Positions 25,069-38,423 of a stretch of DNA of 64,000 nt are shown here, one piece after another. Source of the DNA: Spisula solida (lineage: Eukaryota; Mollusca; Bivalvia; Venerida; Mactridae); the NCBI GenBank assembly GCA_947247005.1, contig OX365962.1:7723201-7787200 (forward strand), written 5' to 3'. How positions within the stretch are numbered: position 1 is the stretch's first letter; the number at the start of each line of letters is the position of its first letter. Both the position numbers and the translations under genes were made by a program. The notes beneath the pieces were generated by a model. That model worked only from the letters and a program-made list of their open reading frames with translations. It was not told the DNA's origin and made no database searches.

Positions 25069-28000
25069 CTGTTGAATGCAAGAAAAGAATGTTGTAAAAA
25101 CACGAATTATATACATTTTGTAACATGAAAAGCCAGTTTTGAAGTTTTGAGTAATTTTCACAAAGTAACAATCTCGCCAAACCGTAAGCTCCGCTCAAAT
25201 TTGAACACCATATTCTGTTACGTTCCAAATTTCATTATGACAATGTCACAAATTCACAAACTCACAAATAATCAATGAAAAAGAGTATAGGGTGTTAACA
25301 ATTTGACAACAAGACATCAGACTGTTCAGTGTGACACCCCAGTAATAAGACTTTACCTTAGGGCCTACGGGTCCTTGTTGAAGATCTTCTGCGTTAACAT
25401 TCATTGGTCGACCTGGTATATCATCAGATTTTTCTTCTTCTCGACGTTTCAGACATGCTGCTTTAGGATTCAGATTCCTCTCTGCAGAAACAAAATCCAA
25501 CATATTGAACCAATGGAATTATTTAGTATATGCAGTTACAATATTTCAGCTCTCAGAAACAATTCCAAAACTTAATGAAATTCAACACTACATTTAATGT
25601 ACAGAAAGAAATTAAAATCATATTATTATAATCCTGTAAAAAGTTTGTATAAGACACGGAACTCTGTTAACTTGCAGGAACTTAGTGTATTCCGTCTTCA
25701 AGTCAATTCCATTGAAATGTATTACCCTAAATTTGCGGGGAATAAACTGACCTCTAACTTGTGATTCAAGGGAGGTTATCACATTCACTGCTTGTTGCAG
25801 CACCATCAGTTTCGTCAATGGTTGTGTAGTCCCACAATGCATCGTTACCATGGAGCCAAGTTCTTTAAAAGCTTCGTTGATGTCTCGAACACGTACTCTG
25901 AAATACGTCGAGATGTTAAAATGATAAAATCATGCCAGACTTTTTTTGTCTGAGGTATCAATTCCGTTGTATCATAATTATGAATATTCATGCATATTTT
26001 TAATGAGCTATTTATCATCAGAACTTTGAGATTATAGTGTTCAATCTTTTATTCTTAAATATATTAAATAACAATTTCAAAGTGGTTGAAACACGCTCGA
26101 AACAGATACATGTTTTTCGAGGGTAAACTACCGAGCTAGTTCCTTTTTTCTCTGTTGACAGTAAGCCTAGACTATATATAAAATAACATCAACTACATGT
26201 GAACTATAACATCCATAAAATATGGCTACATAAATACTCAGGTTAATAAGCTACAATAAGCATTTCACGTGCGATACATTTTTGTGACATGTTATAGTTA
26301 TATTTTTTTTCAAAAACACATTAAAAGTTTTGCATTTTTTCTAATCTACGTACAAAGCCATCAAAATTGCCAACATTTGCACTTAAAATAGAAAATATTA
26401 CATGAACAAAAACTAAATGCATTTTGGAACATTTTTCCCGTAAAGGTCAAAAGTTAAAGTATTCTCCAACGGAGGTCAAATGTTAAAATATTATTGTCCT
26501 TGGGGTCAAAGGTTAAGTGAATAATATATTACCGCTCCCTATCATTGTTTGCCTGTCTTCTATAACGATCTTTCTCATCTTTGTTTGTTGGGCTTATATA
26601 CAAAAAAGAATGGAAATGTACAGAAAAGTAGTCAAATGAACCGCAAAGTATACAAATATTGTACAGAAAAGAACTGGGATTCAAAGTTAATGTTTTAAAG
26701 TAATGAATACTTTAAGTTTTTCATACATTTTTTCCAACAAATTATTTTTCCATGGTAAAATAACTTACGGGTGTATGCGGCAGTGTGGGTAAAATTTTAA
26801 TACAATATTAGAATTTGTTCAAACACCTTATGTGAACACATCATGCTAGAAACAGAAAAATGCGAAAATACATATATCACCATGATTGTTTAGGCTTTAT
26901 CTGCACTTAAGATAGTAATTTTCAAATTTACATATAACTCCTGTGCAAACATGGTGCTTAATCGGCAGTTTTCCTGAACCTTCTGTAGGTCCTTAAATGG
27001 ACCCATTCCCAAAGCAAAAGTACCCAACCCCAATGGAAAGTATTATCCATTTCCCCATTGTATAAATATTCATGTTCCATTTGTTTGACATGGACATATG
27101 TGAAGCTCAATTATATGTCATTAATTATCGTTTTAACTCCACTGTTTCCTGTCTGTCACTCACTCACTGCAGGAGTCCTACTGAGGCGTAATGCCCAATC
27201 CTGAATATGAGTCGCAATTCTGTTTGAGTGTCATTACCTTCCACAAAACTCTGTTTCAAACATGTTAAAATTCAGCTTATGAAACTACAAATGACCATAA
27301 CTTTGTCAATTATTTGCATTTTTTCATCAAATAACTTTTATTTTTAACAGGAAAGTTCATTCATTCTAGTGCAGCAAATCCTGATTTCTGGATTATTCCG
27401 GAGTTGTAAGACCCCTATAAACCACAAGAGTATCGCCATACTTTTCAGACAGAACATTGCATGTGATACAATATTGATGACATTGAATTAAACTTCTTGT
27501 CGTTAAAAAATTCCCAATTCACAACTTGGTCCTTTTCATAAAAGACTTGGGAAAGCCCTGCAAATATGCTTTGTTTCGCATTTTTCTATTTCAAATGTGA
27601 TACTGTATTCATAATTATACAAAGTTCGAACAAGTTCTATTATATGGAAATGCTCCCACCATCACTCATACTGCAGCAATAAGAATACAATTTGAAATGC
27701 CACATGTTTAAAAGAATACCATAGCAACACCACAACCATCAAATCGTAATAAATGTTAGATTTTAACTCAAGGTTAGATAAAGGGGGAGATATATAAGTA
27801 AACATAATTAGTCATTATTAATTTGAATTGTTTTCTGTCTTAGGCATGATGGCAATTTTGATGACAAAATCATTACATAGAAAATTTGAAGGGGTATATA
27901 AGCAAAGGGCTCTACTCATTATGACAGACTGTCAGGTTGGTTCATGTACTAACATGAACAATAAGGGTCCCAATTAAGGGTCTAGTGCTAGGACTGTTGT

Positions 28001-31000
28001 ATTAGGCACACTTAATCATGTTGGAAAAGCATTAGATACACAAACAAGTACAAAGAATTAAGACAGACCTAAGTGCAGGACATAGAAAACAAGGTTAGAC
28101 GTTCTATATAATATTGTATTTATACAAAGATTTATATTAATGCAATGGTAGGAAAACAAGTGAACAAAATATGAAAAGAAATACCTTTCTCTGGCATTGT
28201 TTGCCTGCCTCCGAAGTCGTTCTCTTTCTGCCTTAGTCTCCGGTGACTCGTCTTCATCACCGCTTCTACAAAGCACAAAAACAAAGAAAACATTATAGCC
28301 AGCCATGCAATACTCTGGCATCATGCAGTATACAACGGTTTCACTAGGGGCTGATACTCAAGGGTCAAGGTTATATTGAACATAATTTTACCATTTTTAG
28401 CAAAAATAAATTTGAAGAAAGATTTACCCTTCAGCACCAATACTCTGACAGTAGAATTTAGGTGTTTTGTAATTTCAGGAGTTTAATGGTCACTTCAAGG
28501 GTCAAAAGACAGCCATAAATATATTAAACCATTTCTTCATAGAGACACATTTTGATATATTTCTCAAAATTCAGAAGTAAATTCCAAATAATTATAGCAA
28601 CAATCTTAATTCTATTTTTAGTATCAATTTAATTTATAGAATGTCATTATTATTAAATATATATTAAAAGTATCAGAAAATGTCCCATGTATACAATAAA
28701 AATCTTAATTCTACTTTTAGTAGCAGTATCAATTTAATGAATAGAATGCATAAAATCAGTATTAATTCTATTTATAGAATCTGTAAATAATCTATATATA
28801 GTAACAATCTTAATTCTAATTTAGTAGTAGTATCAATTTAATGAATAGAATGCATAAAATCAGTATTAATTCTATTTATAGAATCTGTAAATAATCTATA
28901 TATAGTAACAATCTTAATTCTAATTTAGTAGCAGTATCAATTTAATGAATAGAATGTACAAAATCAGTAGTAATTCTATTTATAGAATCAGTAAATAACC
29001 TATATATAGTAACGTTCTTAATTCTAATTTAGTAGTAGTATCAATTTAATGAATATAATGGATAAAATCAGAATTAATTCTGTTTAAAGAATCAGTAATT
29101 AATCTATAAATAGTATCAATCCTATTTCTTATTTAGTAGCAGTATCAATTTTAATGAATAGAATAAGTTGGTTTGAATTCTATTTATAGAATCAGAATTA
29201 CTTCACAAGTTACCATCAGTTTAACTCCATAAATAGTATAAGTAAATTAATTTATACATAGTAACACTCTAAATTTAACCCAGTGACTTGAATATACCCA
29301 TGACAAATTTTATTTGCTGGGGTAAAAATAAGCTGATTTTGAAAGAATATAGAAAGTGACATGCAGTGAAATGTAAGAAGAATGCAGTGTGACTGAACAT
29401 GCATGGAATAGCAACTTAAGATATAATGATTCAGATTAAATATCTATCACACAAAATTTAATATCGGAGTAGGTAGTCCTCTTCTTGTAGACGTTCACTT
29501 ATTTCTTCTTGTTCATTTTTGTAGTTGTTTATGTGATTGTTTGTGCTCTACTGTTTCTGTTGAGTTACCTCTCCTGTCAGATTTGTAATTATCCTTTTGG
29601 CTAAACGATAAAACCTTACTGATTGTAAACAGAATAAAACTGGTTTAATAGACCTGCTCAATAGAGTTTGGTTGCTACTTCAACTACAGGGCTGGTATTC
29701 ACAAAGCAACTTAAGGGAAAACATTAATATTTTGACTTTGATAAAAAGTTTAACTGTACTATTTCCCGAGAAATGAAGAATAGCCTAAGTTTTCTTTGTG
29801 ATTATTGTAGCTCTTTACATAATGCTTCTAAACCATGTAAAAATTTGTTAATCTTGATTTTCCTATTAGCCGACCACTCTAGGAAATTTAAAGATTTTAA
29901 GAATTTTTCAAGGAAAAGATTTTAAGGAAATTTTAAGAAATTGCTAAGATTTCTATTAAGTGCGTAGAGAATAACCACCCCTGATCAGTTCTATAGTAAG
30001 AAAAAAAATCCTCAAGACTAATTTGCTTACCCTTCTAAATCTGCTGCTCCAAGAAGACCACCTGATCCTCGTGAACTAAAAATATAAAATTGTCAAATAT
30101 CAAGGACAGTTTATTATGGGGATCATTGGTCCATGTCACAATTCATCACAGAGGTCATGAGTCAAGGCCAACGTCAATAGTCGATCTAAAGGTAATGAAG
30201 ACCAAAATTCAACAAATAGTTCATGGACCAATGTCCAAAAAGGTTAAGGGTAAAGGTTACAGTTTATAAGGTCAAGATCCCATGTCATTAAAAGGTAATT
30301 AAGATCACAATGCATCAACAAGGTCATGAAACAAAGTCAAGGTTCGTCCAAAAAAGCCAAGGCCACAGTTTATAGGTCAATATCTCATGTCATTAAAAAG
30401 TAATAAGATCTTAGTTCTTCGAAAAGGTCATACATGAAGTCTAGTTTCATCCAAAAAGGTTAAGGGCCAAGGCTACAGTTAAATGGTCAATGTCAAAGTT
30501 CATGAAAGGGTTGTGTATCTAGGTCAAAGTTTGAGGGTTAAGGTCACAGTTCAAACACCATAGTCACATTTTATGAAAGAGGTAAAAAATCAAGAAAGAA
30601 ATTTCTACATTGCTTACCCGTCTAGATCATTGGAGGCTCCCAGTAGGCCTCCTGAACTGTATGAACTAAAATATAAGAAGGTCAAACATCAAGGTCATGG
30701 ACCAAAGTCCAGGTTCATCCAAAAAAGTTAAGGGTCAAGGTCACAGTTTATAGGTCAATATATCATGTCATTAAAAGGTATTTAAATCACAGTTCATCAA
30801 AAAGGTCATGAAACAAAGTCAAGGGTCATCAAAAAGGTTAAGGATCAAGGTCAAAGTTAAATGGTCAAGGTCACAGTTAAACGGTCAATGTCAAAGTTCA
30901 ATAAAAAGGTCATGTATATAGGTCAAAATTTCAGGGTTAAGATCACAGTTCAAATGACAATGTCACATTTCATGAATTATGCTAGATCAAGAAAGAAATT

Positions 31001-34000
31001 TCTACTTTGCTTACCCGTCTAGATCATTGGAGGCTCCCAGTAGGCCTCCTGAACTGTGCGAACTAAAATATAAGAAGGTCAAACATCAAGGACAGAGTTC
31101 ATCAAAGAATGTCTTGGGTCAAGGTCAGTATATCTGACATCATGGGTAAAAGTCGATTTTCCAAGAGGTCAATGTCACATTAATATCAAATTAACATTTT
31201 TCTCTTCAACAATAAACATGATACAGCAAAGTTTATGGTAAGTTTCTTGATTCTGCAAGAACCAAACCATGTCTGCACAATGCCACCATACTAACTTAAA
31301 GATTCCTGCTAAATTTCTAATGACCTTAGCTAAAATATGTAGCAAGATATGTGCAACATAAACTTATAAACGCTTGCTCCTCTCCTTTGCAGTCAGAATG
31401 TACAAATTCTAAAGGCTGTTGCTACGGATACAACAATGTACACATTCTAAAGGCTGTTGCTACGGAGACAATAAACACACAATCATTGGCCTTTTGCAAT
31501 ATGTTTAAAAGGAAGATGAAAAGACAAATCTATGGTATATAATTGGAATACTTACGCATCTTCCTGTTTCCTGAAACGAGATAGAAAAAAAATTGCGTAA
31601 TTTTTTTAATTAAATATACAAATTATTTCCTTCTATCTATCAAGGGTCCTACTGAGAAACAATGCCCAATCCTGCAAAGGAGTCACAAGTCTGTTTCTGG
31701 TACCCTTAGCACACATCCCTATGCCATAACTAGGTTTCCAACATTTATTTTATTGTTAAAATTCAGATTACGGAACTTCAAATGACTAAAGTTTCACCAT
31801 TTCTTTGAATAACTGTTTTGTGCAGAAAAGACAATAGTTTCAAACTTTGTAATGGAGCAAATCCAGATTTCTTAATTATTCTGGAATTGTATGACCCCTG
31901 ATCAATTGATCAATCTCTGAGAAAGGCGCATAGAATGGCCAAAAAACAGACCCAAGTGGAGAGAGACAATTGCAGCCTTATGAAACCAGGGAACGAAGAG
32001 GAAAAAGTAAGTAAAGTAAAGTAAAGTAATTAAACCAAACAATTTAATAAGGATTGTGAAAGCATTGTAAAATCTATCAAATGATGCTATTTTTCCCAAA
32101 CAAAATATTTCCTTTTGTTATCGACACATGCCTCTTGCAGTACAATTAAGTCTCTACCTCAGAATGTTTGAAAAACTGAATAAATACGTTGCTAGGGCCA
32201 TAACACCATCCCTGAAAATTTATAAATTCACATGGACCTTACACCATCCCTAAAATTTATACATTGCTAGGGCCCTAACACCATCCCTAAAATTTATTAA
32301 TTGCTAGGGCAGCATGGAGTCCCATTTCCATATTTGAAAAAAATTAATTCAGACTATAAGATTTACCTTGATCGTTTTGACGGTGGTGGGGCAAGTTTTG
32401 ATTTTTCATTTGTCGGCGTCGTTACACTGCTTGATTTACTTTCTGATGATGTTTCACTTTTTGTATCATCGGCTTTTTCTGACTTCACTTCTTTATGTTC
32501 CGTCGTTGGATCACCTACAGATAGTAAATGGTTTAAATCAAAAAATACATTGCATACTACATGTAGTAAATCCTGGGGTCCTACTGAGGCATAATGCCCA
32601 ATCCTGATGAGTCACAAGACTGTATCGGATGCCACTAACTAACGCAAACACCTAGACCAAAACTAATAACTCAGTTCAAACATATGTCAAAATTCAACTG
32701 ATGAAATTTCAAATGACCATAACTTTGTCAATTCTTTGAATTATTTTATCAACTCAGGGCTCTACAAATCCTATAGTCCGACGTCCGGGACAACTCTAAA
32801 TCGACTTCGGACAACTGATAGTGAGCAAAAATTTAGTCCCGGACAAGTCTAATTTAAATTGACAGCAATATCGGACAACTGACCAAAAGTTCGTATAATC
32901 AATACCTACGTCCGAGATTTGACTCTGTATACCGAAATTCATGACCCCAAGCGTATATTAGCCTTCCGGACATCGAAATAAACAATAAACTCGAGTCAGT
33001 TAATCCGTGTCAATTAGCAGTAATCAAGCGTCACGGGAGGTCCACGCTCTGGTAAACAAACTACATCTACATTCTATCGGCTAAGCTCCGCCTCTCTAAT
33101 TTGATTGGATCAAATATGCAACCGCGCACGTGAACGATATTGACGAGTAATTAATTAAAATATGTCACAAATCATGTGAACAGACACGGGATTAGTGAGG
33201 ACAGAACGAGGATCGAAACGCATCAAATACCTGTAATACACGTAGATCTATAATCCGTATATAATAATTCCACTATGAAAACATCACAGCAATCAAACAA
33301 ACTTTATTTAATTTGCAAGTTCGTATAGCAGACAATCCATATTTAGCGCGCGAAAATCTCACTCAAAGTTGCTGATGTAACCGACGCACAGTTCTAAGAT
33401 CTCCCGACTTCAAAGGCGGGACGCGGTGACTTGTGACTAGCGCGGCGTCTTTGATGAGCCGGATGCAAATTTTATTCGGCGTAAAGGATTCGATATATGC
33501 GGGTATTAAATTTGACCGATCGATACAATATGGTTTATGCACCGTTGCAGAGAATAACTTGCTTATCTTTCATAATTGTCAAACTCGCGGACATTGAATC
33601 GCCGAACATTCGAAATTTTCAGTGTCATTGCACTGTATCGATGTTGACAAGACCGGCGTGGCAAATTCCTTTGAAATTCATCACATTTTATGGTATTCAA
33701 ACTATCTGTAAGAGTTTCGACGCACAAATCTTAAATGGTCAGAAAAACGACGACAAAAGAGGCGTACGAGTTCCACATTTTCGGATACATGCACATTTTC
33801 GGATAAGTTCGTTTTGGGTTAATTATTATTCATATATTATTGACTACTTGCAAGAAATTAAGAATGTTAGCATGTCACATAATCTTAAATTGCACTTTTC
33901 ATCTTGTTGTTTACCATGTCATCTGCTATATAATAATATAATGCAACATGTTGAAGAATCATTTCTAAAGTATATTTGATTGCATCAAACTACAACATTG

Positions 34001-37000
34001 TTTTCCTTTCATTGTCATCTGAAAGTTCTTTTCTTGACTTATTATACTGCTTGAGTGTTGTACTATATTGCAAATAATAATGTTGATGGACAGATGGGTG
34101 TTTATTCAAACAGTATATCTAAGTCAAACAGAATGTGTGAAGTACAATATGAGCACTGTTCAGTGGACACTTGCAGCATCAGAATAAAATTTTCTACCGT
34201 CAACATATTATAATAGGAAATACTACAAATTGACATGAGCGTGGGGCTTCCTGAAATTAAGAGGTTATCCTCGTCTTGACTTATAGGGCATACCCAAGAT
34301 AAAACCCTAGAGTAATGGAAGTACGTTGAAAGTAATTCATGGGAGTACTATTAACTTGACAGACATTTGTTTGTTTTAATTGGGACAACTGAACTTATAA
34401 TTCGGACAACTCTATTTTGCCATGGTCAGTAGTCCTGGACAACTCTATTTTGAAAAAAATTGTAGAGCCCTGCAACTAACTTTTGTTTTTTGTAGTCTAA
34501 GAAAAGTTCATTCTTTCCAGTGCAGATTTCCGGCATTGTGTGACCCCTGTTAAATATATCATATATATATGACTTATTTCCTAAGGGAGACTTTTTTTTA
34601 AATCTGAATGACATATTTGGCAAAGCAGCGAATATTTCAGGAAGCGTAAACTATCAAATGCAATACACACTTGTCACTTACTTTTAAGAGATTTTTGGCT
34701 ATCATGTGAACTAGACATGCCTTGGTTCCCTGCCTCTGTGAGAGGTGGCGGCCCACCCTGAAAAACATAGAAAATATGCAAATATTAGTTAATCATTAAT
34801 ATACAAATTTACTTTCCCACTACACAAGCCTATTAATGACTACTGATACTCAGATAGGTCTGCGTGCTACAAAGAAAACAATTATATATGGTTGGGACTT
34901 AGACTTTTGACCTTTTGCCAGCTGAAACCTGGACTGTCGGTGGTTAAGTTCCTTTTCTTGTTCAGTTGTGTGTTGGGCATTGTGCTGTGTTTATAATTGT
35001 GGTCCGTATTTTTTATGTTTTCTGTGTTCGGCTGATTAACAGGGGTTCTACTGAGGCCTAATGCCCAATCCTGAAAATAAGACGCACATATGTTTTGGAT
35101 GCCATTAGCAACCATCCCAACACCAAACCTCTGTTTCAAACATTGTTTATTGTCAAAATTTAGCATATAGAATTTCAAATGACCATAACTCTGTCAATAC
35201 TTGGTATTTTTTCATCAAATAACTTTCATTTAATGAAGAAAAGTTCATTCTTTCTCACGAAGCAAATTCGGAATTCCATAAGTTTAGAACCCCTGTTTAA
35301 GTTGAGTGCAACCTTCCTGGTCTGAGTATCTATTATCTTTTTGTATAATTAATATCTTGTTCATGTTTATCCATGAGACTTGCACTTGTACACTGTATGT
35401 TATGTTTCATGCTGTTTCTGTTATGCTGCCTTCCCTGTCAAGACACGTTATTATCTTTTTGAGAAGGGTCTGATAATAAGTATAAACAATCCCACACAGT
35501 ACATTTTGCAGGTAAAATTGGTGAATTAATTTCTGATCGTAAGATAAAAACATGAACACAGAGTACTGTGAGGGAGTAAAAATTCAAATCACCAGCACGT
35601 CTCTTAGTCCATTTAGCTGAAGGAATTAACATCTGCTAATGCTGGGCAACAAAATGTGAGCTCATAATTCATCATTGCGATAATGGCCATGACTTATCTT
35701 ATTAAAGATATTTATATAAAAATCATTCTTTAAGTGGACACCTGTCCGAAAAACCCGTGAAAAAATTATCCATAAATTCAATACTTTCGCATACAGGTTT
35801 TTTTTGCCGCATTCTGAACTTCTGTCACACAGCGTGGGGTACAGATTGCAAAAAAAAACATTTGTTTTTTCAATATCTGGATGATTAATACATTTTTCTA
35901 TACCTAAATACATAACTTTAAGTGCTTGCCGATAAATGCGAAAAACACATGGAAAACAGGTGTACTAGGACTGAAGTCTTCACAGACTGAGATTTAAAGC
36001 TCTGTGTATGATGATAAAAAAATATGCAATGAAATTTAATTGGAAATTAATTAATACCATTCTATACACAATATTTATGATTCTTTACCTTTAAACTTGC
36101 CTTGAAATTACTGACGAAGATAATATTGATATCAAGAACAGTAGACATGCTGAAGTTAGGACCAATCAAATATACATATCATGCATAAAAATCGCAAAAA
36201 AAAACACATTAACCTTGACCTCTATCTCGAAACTAATAAAAAAATTACCCATAAATCATAGAACAACAGTTTCAGGTCAAAACAATCTGACTGAAATCTC
36301 AAAACGCTCGGTTCAATAGACACCCAACAAGGCCCTACAGAATGTAATGCTCGGTTCAATAGACACCAAACAAGGCCCTACAGAATGTCCTGTTTCAATT
36401 CACCTTTAGAACAACCAATCAAAGCAAATCTTTCAGAAGTTACAAAGTATTGTCAGCCAATAAAACTTGACATTTAGCTGTGATCATTCTTAATATTTGT
36501 CACAAAAAGCAGGATATGAGATGCGTTTCACACTCCAGCTATATAAGAATAGTGTGGAACATAAAGTAAAGGGATCCAATATACCAATATTTTCTGAGTG
36601 CTTATCCTTTAGATTACATACATAGAGTGCTTGGACAAATCTAGGCTTCATATCAGCAATACCAAGGTGAAAAGGTGACAATAAGTGTCCTAGCTTGCTC
36701 TCCAAATTCATTGAGTTACATCAGCTTTGCCCTCAGAAGTCTTTTCACAACTGCAGAGCCATATGTACGTCCCCTTTAGAACAAAAATCTTACAATTACG
36801 GAAACCAACAAAAAACAGCCATCAAAAACAACAATAAACAAATACAAAGAACTACTTAACACAGAAGCTATCGCTGAAACACCCATAACATAAATAAGTG
36901 CCCAGACACACACGCTACCAATTACATAATATAATTAAGACCAAAATATAATGTGTGCTACATTATACCGCGGAACTCGTATACAGTGATCTCTGCTTGT

Positions 37001-38387
37001 ACCGAATTTCAATCTCAATTCTCTCAGTCAAAGTCCAACTCTGATAATACTCCAGTTCCCGCCTCAAGAACTCAGTCCACATGTCAAATCCTTCGAGAAA
37101 TCAGTCCCAACCGAGACCTCAGTCCCCATCAGTCAACTATTTTTAAAACTCCGGCAAACTCCTTCAAGAACTCAAAATTTACTATAATGAGTGCCAAGCC
37201 AGGGAGATATACCAGCAATTGAGCAAATAATTCTTACAATTAACAAACTAAAAATGTCAGGCCTGTGGTCCCCTAGAATTCAACACAACCAAGTGTTACT
37301 GTATACCATTTCAAAAGTCTTGGAGAACCAACTGAAAGGTGTTGCCAAGCCGATTATAAAACCATGTTAATTTCCATGCCATAGATAAGTCAAGAAGCAC
37401 ATTACAGTTTGTGATTCTTAAGTAATGGCCTTAACGCAATAAAGCACAGATGTTTCGCATTATCAAGATTGCCAAAAGTTTCGATACCGTTGGAAACGAT
37501 TTCCGATCTGCCAAGTTTTACACCATTTAGTCCAATATCGTATGTTCATTTGTAAACATGCAAGCTTAAGCATTTAATGACATTTTTGAGTGAAGATATT
37601 TATGTTTTCATGAGATTTTACGCCATTTTTAACACAGTTTCAGTGCTATACAACAGGCAGTCCACCAATTTGAACCAGTTTTTCATGGAAGTTCAACAAA
37701 TCGTAACAAAAATGCCGTTGTTTTTAAACAAATATAATAATTATGAAAATGTTGTAGAATATGATAATATATGAGCTGTTCTTTGGAAACGAGACTTAGC
37801 GACAAAGTTTTGAAAATCTTTTTAATCACTAACACCTTCTTTCATCAATAACGGCACTTTCCAGAAATTGGTCACCAAAGCAAGAAAAGTTTTTGAACAT
37901 ACAAATTTATGAATAAATTAAAAAATATAACAATTTAAGACATTACTATAGTGCTCCCACGATAATGGGAAATTTTGGTATATTCCGCAAAGGTGGATTT
38001 ATCAGATGTGCACGATTTATTAGTGATGTTTGTAGTACAAAACTGACCATATCTGTTTGCTTTAGTGATTTGTATAACCAATTTTGCAACAGTTGACCAA
38101 ATCCAGTTATGTTTGTAAACATCAAATTATCCAGGGCACACTATACAGGGTGTCAAAAAAGTTTGTTCTCAATGTTCAGGTTTCAACAGTTTATATTCCT
38201 GATGTCAGAAGAACGTACCATTTTCAGGTTAAATTCCAGAGGATTCTACCATTGCTCTAATCTTTCCAGCATTAAATGAAGCTATTTGTGTGCGAAATTA
38301 AAATTGTACACTACGTATATTTGCTCAGATAAAATTCAGTAAGGATTTAAATTTGAGAACAAACTTTTTTAACACCCTGTATATATA

Positions 38388-38423
<36 letters not shown>

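Larger units (their letters stand above)
30085..31140. repeat. Tandem GGTCA-rich intron duplication carrying exon copies
   Basis: Repeated AAAAAGGTTAAGGGTCAAGG TCACAGTT, GTCATTAAAAGGTA and AGGTCATGAA strings. Two ~400-bp units, each with one 48-nt E-protein exon, are clear (ATCAAGAAAGAAATTTCTAC precedes both exon copies). Confidence 0.85.

Noticed and set aside
25898..28184. Search for a second, canonical HLH exon
   Set aside because: No minus-strand stretch resembling R-x-R-D-I-N-E-A-F was found apart from 25752-25897.
29455..29520. Minus-strand stretch reading [19 protein letters not shown] then stop
   Set aside because: Looks exon-like, but it ends in a stop inside the E-protein linker region and lacks an acceptor in the right phase; surrounding sequence resembles a decayed family C repeat.
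33497..33979. 160-codon plus-strand frame, the longest in the window
   Set aside because: Lies within the 1.7-kb inverted-repeat element, has no recognisable transposase motif or splice context, and its composition looks random.
36953..37222. Ser/Gln-rich 89-codon plus-strand frame
   Set aside because: Opposite strand to the gene, inside a long intron, no splice sites or homology.
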